From: Archivesica marissinica
Lineage: Eukaryota; Mollusca; Bivalvia; Venerida; Vesicomyidae
DNA length: 64,000 nucleotides
Direction of reading: 5' to 3'
Assembly: GCA_014843695.1 (NCBI GenBank)
Contig: CM026403.1
Span: 41,940,572-42,004,571, forward strand
The notes beneath the pieces are model-generated. The model did no database searches, was not told where the DNA came from, and was given only the letters and a program-made list of their open reading frames with translations. Below are positions 12,601 through 24,600 of this stretch, one piece after another. The translations under genes and the position numbers were made by a program. Every line of letters starts with the position of its first letter. Positions within the stretch are counted from its first letter, which is position 1.

Positions 12601-15600
12601 ATGACAGGTGCGTGTTATATGGACATTGACAGTGTACTAGCAGAATGACAGGTGCATGTTATATGGACATTGACACAGTGTACTAGCAGAATGACAGGCG
12701 CATGTTATATGGACATTGACACAGTGTACTAGCAGAATGACAGGTGCATGTTATATGGACATTGACACAGTGTACTAGCAGAATGACAGGTGCATGTTAT
12801 ATGGACATTGACACAGTGTACTAGCAGAATGACAGGTGCATGTTATATGGATATTGACACAGTGTACTAGCAGAATGACAGGTGCATGTTATATGGACAT
12901 TGACACAGTGTACTAGCAGAATGACAGGTGCATGTTATATGGATATTGACACAGTGTACTAGCAGAATGACAGGTGCATGTTATATGGACATTGACACAG
13001 TGTACTAGCAGAACGACAGGTGCATGTTATATGGACATTGACACAGTGTACTAGCAGAATGACAGGTGCATGTTATATGGACATTGACACAGTGTACTAG
13101 CAGAATGACAGGTGCATGTTATATGGACATTGACACAGTGTACTAGCAGAATGACAGGTGCATGTTATATGGATATTGACACAGTGTACTAGCAGAATGA
13201 CAGGTGCATGTTATATGGACATTGACACAGTGTACTAGCAGAATGACAGGTGCATGCTATATGGATATTGACACAGTGTACTAGCAGAATGACAGGTGCA
13301 TGTTATATGGATATTGACACAGTGTACTAGCAGAATGACAGGTGCATGTTATATGGATATTGACACAGTGTACTAGCAGAATGACAGGTGCATGTTATAT
13401 GGATATTGACACAGTGTACTAGCAGAACGACAGGTGCATGTTATATGGATATTGACACAGTGTACTAGCAGAATGACAGGTGCATGTTATATGGATATTG
13501 ACACAGTGTACTAGCAGAACGACAGGTGCATGTTATATGGATATTGACACAGTGTACTAGCAGAATGACAGGTGCATGTTATATGGATATTGACACAGTG
13601 TACTAGCAGAACGACAGGTGCATGTTATATGGATATTGACACAGTGTACTAGCAGAATGACAGGTGCATGCTATATGGATATTGACACAGTGTACTAGCA
13701 GAACGACAGGTGCATGCTATATGGATATTGACACAGTGTACTAGCAGAACGACAGGTGCATGTTATATGGATATTGACACAGTGTACTAGCAGAACGACA
13801 GGTGCATGTTATATGGACATTGACACAGTGTACTAGCAGAATGACAGGTGCATGTTATATGGATATTGACACAGTGTACTAGCAGAATGACAGGTGCATG
13901 TTATATGGATATTGACACAGTGTACTAGCAGAACGACAGGTGCATGCTATATGGATATTGACACAGTGTACTAGCAGAACGACAGGTGCATGTTATATGG
14001 ATATTGACACAGTGTACTAGCAGAACGACAGGTGCATGTTATATGGATAGACACAGTGTACTAGCAGAACGACAGGTGCATGTTATATGGATATTGACAC
14101 AGTGTACTAGCAGAATGACAGGTGCATGTTATATGGACATTGACACAGTGTACTAGCAGAATGACAGGTGCATGTTATATGGATATTGACACAGTGTACT
14201 AGCAGAATGACAGGTGCATGTTATATGGACATTGACACAGTGTACTAGCAGAATGACAGGTGCATGTTATATGGACATTGACACAGTGTACTAGCAGAAT
14301 GACAGGTGCATGTTATATGGACATTGACACAGTGTACTAGCAGAACGACAGGTGCATGTTATATGGACATTGACACAGTGTACTAGCAGAATGACAGGTG
14401 CGTGTTATATGGACATTGACACAGTGTACTAGCAGAACGACAGGTGCATGTTATATGGACATTGACATAGTGTACTAGCAGAATGACAGGTGCATGTTAT
14501 ATGGACATTGACATAGTGTACTAGCAGAATGACAGGTGCATGTTATATGGACATTGACACAGGGTACTAGCAGAATGACAGGTGCATGTTATATGGATAT
14601 TGACATAGTGTACTAGCAGAACGACAGGTGCATGTTATATGGACATTGACACAGCGTACTAGCAGAATGACAGGTGCATGTTATATGGACATTGACAGTG
14701 TACTAGCAGGTTAGGATTGTTAAGCATTTGATTATTATTTGATACTTATTTTATATTTTAATTAAGATTATCCATTACTTGATAATATTTAGCTTTCACT
14801 TTCCTTGGTCTCTTGAAGTTTATTATATTTACGCTTAAGTTTAATTTATACAAATTTATTTTAGCTTGATTGCGAAACATCCATACAACCTATTAATCAC
14901 TCTCGAGACCTCATTCCTGGTGGATTCTTTCGCCACGAGGTGACGGGAGAAGCAACATGGAATTTAAATGCATTGCCTAAGGGCACAATCGTAACAGCTC
15001 GGGCGGGGCTCGAACTACGGGCCTTTCGCACCTGAAGCGAATGTGCTACGATGATTATATTTACGAAAATTTCATGCGAGCTATTTCAAGCTATACATGC
15101 AAAATCTTGTTGAGGACAGGAGAGGTGATTAGAGCTACACCTACAAGTGGAAGTAAGAAGACAGTAGGTGACCCTCCGGGTAATATTCATGATACAGGTG
15201 GGCACCCAAATAGAACCACTGACCTTCCTAGGTTATCTGTGCAGCTTCATCACTGGAAAGAAATGGACAGAAACAACAGATAAGTAGTAATACCTTATTG
15301 AAGAATTTGTGAATTTGGTCCTCATCAATGTTGAACGACAAATTACTGACAAACACTGTTTTGTCGTCCTTGCTGTGGTCTCTTGAGGAACTATCACTGG
15401 CTTCTGTAACATATACATATACGAGTGTTGTATGCAGTTTGGTCTAGATACCGGTACTAGTTGCCCCCATACTAAGCTTCATCATAGTTGACAAGCAGCT
15501 GAAATTCTATTTTCAAAATGGCCATCATTATTTTGTACGGCAACCCACTTATTGTCTATCCGGTATGAAGCTACGGTGCCCGGCCCCCACTTGTTGTCTA

Positions 15601-18600
15601 TCCGGTATGAAGCTACGGTGCCCGGCCCCCACTTGTTGTCTATCCGGTATGAAGCTACGGTGCCCGGCCCCCACTTGTTGTCTATCCGGTATGAAGCTAC
15701 GGTGCCCGGCCCCCACTTGTGATTTTAAAGAGAACACAGATAAAACATATGTATTATACAGTGCAACACAATACCACTAATACTCTCAGGCACGTTACCG
15801 GGGCCCACTTCACTAAAAGGCACTAGCCCGAAGGCATTCATCACATAATTGGGGCCATTATCACTAAATGGTAGTGGTCAGCCATATATTATTCTCTAAG
15901 TAATGCTTACCAGTTTTAAGCTTCTTCCCTGGAGGTCCTTCAGTTTCATCATGCGATTCCTTAAACCCAGGTGGCGGAGCCGACTTTTCTTCTTTGAACC
16001 CAGGGGGTGGGGCTGATTTTTCTTCCTTGAACCCAGGAGGCAGGGCTGACTTTTCATCTTTGAACCCAGGGGGTGGGGCTGATTTTTCTTCCTTGAACCC
16101 AGGAGGCGGCGCTGACTTTTCATCCTTGAACCCAGGAGGTGGCATACTTTTAGCAACTTTTACTGGTACTGGACCAGGCACTTTAAAGCCATCATCAGAG
16201 GTTTCCATAGCTTCTTGCTTACCATCCTGGAACTATAAAAAGTTATTTATGGTATAAAGATGGTGGACAGGCAATTTAAAAGGTATTCTACATGCAATAA
16301 GATTATTCAACAGGCAATTTAAACTGTATTGTAAAGGCAAGTCTATAGGCAATGTAGACTACTTAACAGACACCTTCATGTGTAGTATTAAGGCAATTTA
16401 AACTGTATTGTAAAGGCAAGTCTATAGGCAATGTAGACTACTTAACAGACACCTTCATGTGTAGTATTATGGCAATTTAAACTGTATTCTACATACATAT
16501 TTCAAACTGTATTCAACAGACATTTTCAATTGTGCATATTGAACTGTATTCAACAGACATTTTCAATTGTGCATATTGAACTGTATTCAACAGACATTTT
16601 CAATTGTGCATATTGAACTGTATTCAACAGACATTTTCAATTGTGCATATTGAACTGTATTCAACAGACATTTTCAATTGTGCATATTGAACTGTATTCA
16701 ACAGACATTTTCAATTGTGCATATTGAACTGTATTCAACAGACATTTTCAATTGTGCATATTGAACGGTATTAAACAGATATTTTTCAAATGTATTCTAC
16801 AGGTAATTTCAAATGTATTATACAATGTACAGACAATTTAAACTGAATTCTGAAGACAAGTTCAAATGTACATGGAAATTTGAAATGTATTCAACTAGCA
16901 ATTTGAAACGTATTCAACGGGCAATTTGAAACGTATTCAACAGGCAATTTCAAATGTATTCAACAGGAAATTTCAAATGTATTCAACAGGCAATTTCAAA
17001 TGTATTCAATGGGCAATTTCGAGTGTATTCAACGGGCAATTTCGAGTGTATTGAACGGGCAATTATTCAACGGGCAATTTGAAATGTATTAAGCGGGCAT
17101 TTGAAATGTATTCAGCGGGCAATTTGAAATGTATTCAGCGAGCAATTTGAAATGTATTCAGCGGGCAATTTGAAATGTATTCAGCGGGCAATTTGAAATG
17201 TATTCAGTGGGCAATTTGAAATGTATTCAGCGGGCAATTTGAAATGTATTCAGCGGGCAATTTGAAATGTATTATATTTCACAAGTCATTAATATGTTGC
17301 ACATAATGACAAATTGATCAAAATCGCAAAATATTGCCAATGAGTGGAGATATTATGGTACCGATGACATTATCGACATGTGATATTATATATTAATAGA
17401 ATAAAATAAAAAGAAGTGTTCATTTATTATAGTGTCACCCCTATTGAAAGGGCCAGCCATTACTTCACGAATCCTATCCTTGTAGGCCAGGCACAATCGG
17501 TAACCATTATTTCATTAGCTTTTATTTCACCAACCGACCATATAAGAACGATCCACGACGAGATTCGACCTCCCACTCCATAGACCACGGAGCTGGAAGA
17601 TAGCACTAAACAATATGTAACAAGTATAAAAGTCAAGTTATCATGACAAAGAGGGAAATACAGACGGATCTGTAGTCCAGTGGTGACACGCTGAACTGGT
17701 AATCCAGGGATCGCAGATTCGATCCCCCGTCTGACCCTAATAAAAAGACCCCGTCTTTTAGATGGGACGTTAAACCGAGGTCTCGTGTCAGTGCTTTACA
17801 CTGTGCATGTAAAAGAACCAGAGGAGACTCTGGAATGGGTCTCTGTCTGTATCATTACACTATCCTCCAAAACTCTAAAATGACTAATCTCTTCAGGAGG
17901 CATCACTCATAATATGGGCAACCGGTAGCGACGATAAATATACATAAAACCACCACCAAAGAGGGAAATGAACAATTTCTGAATATTATTATTTCTATAT
18001 ACTGTAAAGGAAAGCAATCTGTATGTCAAATCATACCCATCAAGTATTGCCTTCCAGGGTAGACTGTCTCAATTGTTTATTTGGTTTAAAAAAAAAAAAA
18101 AAACTGTCTCAATGGCAAATAGCAGTGTCGTTCTTAACTAGATGGCGCCACCTGACCCGGTCCCGATACATTTGGAGTGATTCGGATTTTATCGTACTTT
18201 CCTTAGAAAACAATGTAAACACGCTCATACATAATAACACAAAATAATAGATAATTATGCCTTCAACCTGCTGCTGTGTACCTCAGTGTCATTTAAGAGG
18301 AGGACATGAGTTTCCGAAAGATTATGATAGGCGTTCCAAGTGGGTGAACGCGATTAGAAGGATAGACGAATCTTTCAAAGATTGGCAGCCTTCGAAGATG
18401 TAAGCCTTTTTTCTCAACCACCCAACTGAATAATGACATCAACCACGTTATCGTATATAATAGCGTATGCTAGCCGTAAAGTTGTTTATTTTTCCCGGTT
18501 ATACAATTTTAATTCTGTTAGGTGTTGCAATTCAGGTGGAATACATATTCTTGACCATTTTTAACGTCAACTACAAGGATTTGTTTTACATATCATCGTT

Positions 18601-21600
18601 TTATCGACCATTGCATTAACTTAGCACTGTCGGACCTGACCCGTGTTTACGGTTCACAGGATCGCCGCATTTCTCGGTCTTTATTGCTTATTACGCTAAA
18701 ATCTGAAGCAAAATTAATACCTTTCAACCAAATCCATTTTCCTTCCTGTCTGCTTTGCATTTCTCTTCTTTAATTCCGATTTTAACTGTGGTATTGTCAT
18801 AAGACCGAACTTCGATGCCATGTTAATGATGTTTATTCTGCGAGAATTCCAGGACCGGGTACAGTGGCGCCCCTAGCGGCTGCCAAGAAAGATAACTGAC
18901 TGCTATTTGCCATTGAGAGGGTCCAGGCCCCGAGGTTATAAAAAACTTTTCTCAGATCTCAAACTCAAGTGATCTGATTGGTTGATTCTGAGTGTTACTG
19001 TCAGGTGAACCAATCTGATGATGAGAGTTTTGAGATTGAAGAAATGTTTTATAACCTCCAGGCCTTACATCTTTGAAATGAGCTATATTTATGAAAAGTC
19101 ACCGATCAAGATTTTGGTGAAAACATAACCATTTTAATACATTCAAACGGGGGGGGGTCGATCTAAACTGGGAGTGGTAGTGGGATAGTGCATGTTCATA
19201 CTGTCCGATTAGCGCAGTGGTTGGCACGTTCGCTTCTCACCAATGTTGCCCGGGTTCGATACTCTGGACTAGGAAGTATGCGAGATGGTACGGTGAGGTG
19301 GGTTTTCTCCGGTTTCCACCCACACTAATGACCACATTTACGCTTTCATCCGCACCAACGAGAGTAATTAATATAAGTTGTTAAAGCTTGCTACGCAATC
19401 GTTATATAATAAATAGAGCTTAAACTTTATTAAGCATTCCGACAATCTACAGAACTCCAATAATTTGTTCCAAACCTTTCTCTTGTAAGGTTTAATATCC
19501 GTTATAGGTTGCTGTTGTTGCTGCTTCGGCTGTTGCTTGGATGGAGATTGCTTCTGTTGTTGCCCTTGTTGTGATGGCTTCTGCTGCTGTTGAAATTTTC
19601 CAGGTTTTTGTTTCCCTTTCTTGTCCAACTTTTTCATTTGGTCATGGTTGCTACTTTCTGTTTGCTGTAGAATGTAAAGTGCAAAATATGATGACTAATA
19701 TATTGAAGTTAATACCGGTAATGCCTTTTCTTCATATTCTAATATGATTTTAACATTCCAATATTCGGATGTGGAACAAATATTCGTTGCCATCTCTACT
19801 AATAACAGGACTATAAATAAACACATATTTTAGAAACGGTCATATCACAAGGCAGATAAACCATATACCGTATTCGTTTGTGTATAGGTCGCACTGGAGT
19901 ATAAGACGCAGTTAAAAAAACAGAAATTCCAGGGGAAATTGTTTTTTATTTGCTGTATAAAACCCATCTTTGAAGAAAAGGACCAAATGTCGCGAAAACT
20001 AATAATAAATATATGAACACTGATTGTCACTTGTAAGCGTTACTAGTCGTGATAATGACTCTGGTGTATGACCACTAAATCGTTAATATGCCATATTCTC
20101 TCTCTGACCATGTGCCTCGACGTAGGCGGCTAACTTATAATTCGCCGGGTACGATCATGTGTGTGTTTTATGTTTATTTATCGTCGCTACCAATTGCCCA
20201 TATGAGCGACGCCTCCTGAAGAGATTAGTTATTTTAGATATTTGGAGGATAGTGCAACGATACAGGCAAATATCCGTTCCAGAATCTCCTCTGGTTCTTT
20301 TACGGTGTACAGCACCGACACGAGACCTCGGTTTAACGTCCCATCTGAAAGACTGTTAATTTTATTAGGGTCAGACGGGGGATTGAACCTGCAATCCCTG
20401 GATTACCAGTCCAGCGTGTTACCACTGGACTACAGATCAGTCTGTGGGGTTACGATCATCTGCTCATGACTTCATTTATACAATCAGTATAATAACGTGT
20501 TTGACATGTGTCAGTGAGTGAGTAAATCTCAACAAGTTCTAGTATTTAAAGTGACATAATGTCATCCTGTCAACACCTAGTCAAACTTGTCAATCTTAAC
20601 ACAGTAACAATGATAATTAGCGGCACATACGCCAAACAGCAGTCAGTAATTGGTTGTTTGCAAAGCTTGATAACTGTGAACCATCATTAATTTTCCTTCA
20701 ATGAAAGTTGCTTTTGTTGATTTCAATATTTTTTAATAATCTATTTACTATCTAGATTTTCTATTTTTTTATCATAAATTAAATAACATTTTTAACTTTG
20801 AATGATTTCCCACACGATATAGATATATAGACTCAGAACGAAATCCGGAACAAATACGGCACGTTGGTGGATACTATTTGAGGAAAAAAGTGTGTCTTAC
20901 ACACACACACGATTATGGTATTTGGGCCTTCAATATTTTGTGTTTTCTATGTGCTTAGACTATTGTACTACACGTGTAGTTTGCTACCCATTTATCAGGA
21001 AAGTAGTGTCAGCATTATATTGACTTATCTTTACTGCGACTTTCCTTTACAACAAAATAGCACAATTGATAAGGGCTCATTTTAGAGGGCGACATGGGCG
21101 AAATAGTTGCCCTAGAGACCTGACTTCAAACCCTGTTGGCCCCACTTCTCTAAACAATAACTTAACAAAACAAATGTTTTTTTTTACAATTTTCGCCCCA
21201 CATTTTGTCCAGTAAGCTACACTGGCATTGTGAAGCACACCTTTTCCAATGTTGTATTTAATCGTCATACTGTGTATATTAAACCTATTTTGTTGAAATG
21301 TATACAATAGTATCCCCAGTGACCCTAATATCGGTGAATATTAATGAGTGGTGATATCAGAATAAATCCAAATGAACCGCACATGCTCATTGTGTGCTTA
21401 CTATTGACAATTTCCGTCAGATTTCCGCAACTGTCCATAGCAAAAATAAGATGAAATGTCATTTCTATGGGTAAATTTACCTTCATTTATTCAGAACTGA
21501 TTGTTTTCTTTATTACATGAGTTCGTAAGTTTTCGTTCATGTAGTCAATATATAGGTGAATTTCAATGAATTTGTTATCTATCGGCTACATTTGACATTT

Positions 21601-24600
21601 GTAAGGTGCCCGCTACTCATGTGGTCGCCAGATAGGACAGGTGGGGTTTCTCCGGGTACTCCAGTTTCCTCCCACACGAATGACCATATTTACGCTTTCA
21701 TCCGCGCCAACGAGAGTGCTTAATATAAGTTGTTAGAACTTGCTTAGCAATCGTTGTAAAATAAATAAAAGCTTAAACTTACTCATGTGACGTCACATGA
21801 TTGCCTTATATGGCATGTATTGCTACTGGTATAAATGTATTCCGTATATTATGGCATGTATTGCTACTGGTATAAATTGATGAGGCGAAATTTACATCGT
21901 CACCAGTCATTGGTATCACCGCGTAAATAAAAGTTGGACGCCAGTGTTGTTGCTTTCACTTTGTTATTACTTTATAACTGATAGTGCATACAATAAAATA
22001 AATATAATGTTTAATTGAGAAATACAAATATGTTATTGCTTATGTCATCGGTTACCGGTATACATGTACCCAGGATATCATTTAACCCATTTCATTCTGG
22101 ATAAATTTAAAGGCTTTTGCAAACAACATAGATCCAGATCAGCCGCAGCGTGACGCTGCATGCTGATCAGGATCTATGTTGTTTGCTGCATAGCCAAGTG
22201 TCTTAGCAAGATCATCTGAATAGCAAACAGCATAGATCTATGTTGTTTGCAAAAGCCTTTAAATTTATCCAGAATGAAATGGGTTAAGGATGCAATCGCG
22301 TGCTATCAAACTTCTCCCAAACATTTTTACCTCAATTATAATGAATCAATTGCAACTAACCTACCATTATTCCAACCGATTTCAATTGTATAAACTTCAC
22401 AATATATGTTATATTTCGGGTTTTACGCCTGCACCATTTTTGGGCTATATCGCCGGCGGGCAGTTTACCTAACAACACCTTTCCTGGGCAGGCTCCAGCG
22501 GTTAACCAGTACTTGGTGCACCAACCTCCGTAAGAAACTGCCAACTTTTTCATATAAATGAAACACGGTCTGAGCGGGGCTCGAACCCGTGACCATCAGT
22601 GATGATAGGTTACAGTGGTATACAAGTCAGCGACCTTAACCACTCGACCACGGAGGCGGAAAACTTCACAATAAAATACAAGTTTGTTGATTGGGTTTGA
22701 AAAGATGGTACATCTTTACGGAGTCAATTGTAATCTGGTTCTCAGTACCTTTTCTCGCCTCTCATTTATTCGTTCCATCTGTGCCTCACATTTCATAGCA
22801 GCCTGTTCATATTGTTCCAAATTACCTTGGAAACAAAACAAGGAAGATACATCAACATCTTATACAATATATTTACATCGCTACTGCATCTCATACAATA
22901 TATTTACATCACTATTGCATCTCATACAATATATTTACCGGTACATCGCTACTGCATCTCATACAATATATTTACATCGCTATTGCACACACGGTAATCA
23001 CGCCCAATGTAGTTCATACTCCGATGGAAACTATTAACACGCGATTCATTCCTTAAAACAAGGCCACTGCCCAAAGGGAGTTTCAACACCGGTTCATGTT
23101 CATTTTTTGTCAAGTTCAAGGTCACTGGTAAGTGGATAGTTTCTTTAGAACACAGTAAATATTTCTCAAAACCACACCATTATCGCAACAATTGAAGTTC
23201 AAGGTCACTAATGAGGGGTGTGGCTTGCTAGGGGTGGAGGAGGCCCAGTTACAACTAGAAACAGTATACAACTTATAAAACATTAATGATGTTTGTTAAG
23301 ACCTGTCACTGCCACTAGAAAACTGGTTGCTATGTGTCGCTTTCAACTCAGTTAAAATACAACATACACAGTTTTTTTATACTTTATTTATTTTACAACG
23401 ATTGCGAAGCAAGTTTTAACAACTTATATTAATCACTCTCGTTGGCTCGGATGAAAGCATATATGTGGTCATTCATGTGGGAGGAAACCGGAGTACCCGG
23501 AGAAAACCCACCTGTCCGATCTGGCGACCATAGTACCATCTCACATACTTCCCTGTCCGAGGATCGAACCTGGGTCGCATTGGTGAGAAGCGCGCGCGCT
23601 AACCACTGCACTAATCGGACATACACAGTTGTAATTAGGTAAAACCTATGATGTATTCCGCTCTGTTTGTATGCACAATTCAGGTGGCCGAGTGGGGCTT
23701 ATAATTACAATAATGTCAAATTTTTCAATTTATTTGACTCAGTATGGTATAACCGTCACTGCTTTACACATCGGATATTAAATCTTAAATCGTCTTGCAC
23801 AAACATATCCAAATATATTTGTTTCTTGTTGTTAAATTCGTACCAACCATTTACGTCATATTGTGACTCTCAAGCTGTTAATGGTGGAGGACAACCCATG
23901 TAGAACCACCGACCGTCTCCCAGCCAGCTGGATAGCATCAACACTTGACACCCTCAATGGGAACCAACAGCGATGAGGGGCAAGTGATTTGAAGCCAACA
24001 ACCGAAACAACTTTCCCACGGAGGTTCTCAAAACCAAATAAAATTGCAGAAGTATTTTGTGCTTGTATTCAATGGCTACTGTCATACAGCAGCCTTCCAT
24101 CCTATTGTGGTGAATGCAGGCACGGGATCCTCCAAGCATGGCGCATATCTGGGTAGAACCATACACCCTCTGCATGCCAATTGATGGCAGACTACCTTGC
24201 AACACCCCCCCCCGATTGACCTTTCATTGTATGGAAGTGGCAGACTACCTTGCAACACCCCCCCCCGATTGACCTTTCATTGCATGGAAGTGGCAGACTA
24301 CCTTGCAACACACCCCCCCGATTGACCTTTCATTGTATGGAAGTGGCAGACTACCTTGCAACACCCCCCCCCCGATTGACCTTTCATTGTATGGAAGTGG
24401 CAGACTACCTTGCAACACCCCCCCCGATTGACCTTTCATTGTATGGAAGTGGCAGACTACCTTGCAACACCCCCCCTGATTGACCTTTCATTGTATGGAA
24501 GTGGCAGACTACCTTGCAACACACCCCCCGATTGACCTTTCATTGTATGGAAGTGGCAGACTACCTTGCAACACCCCCCCCGATTGACCTTTCATTGCAT

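Noticed and set aside
17660..17740. Functional tRNA genes at the tRNA-like heads (also 19203, 23600, 63717, 58640, 30620)
   Set aside because: Each head is followed by a family-specific SINE body and often flanked by target duplications. I could not draw a full cloverleaf with a proper acceptor stem for any.
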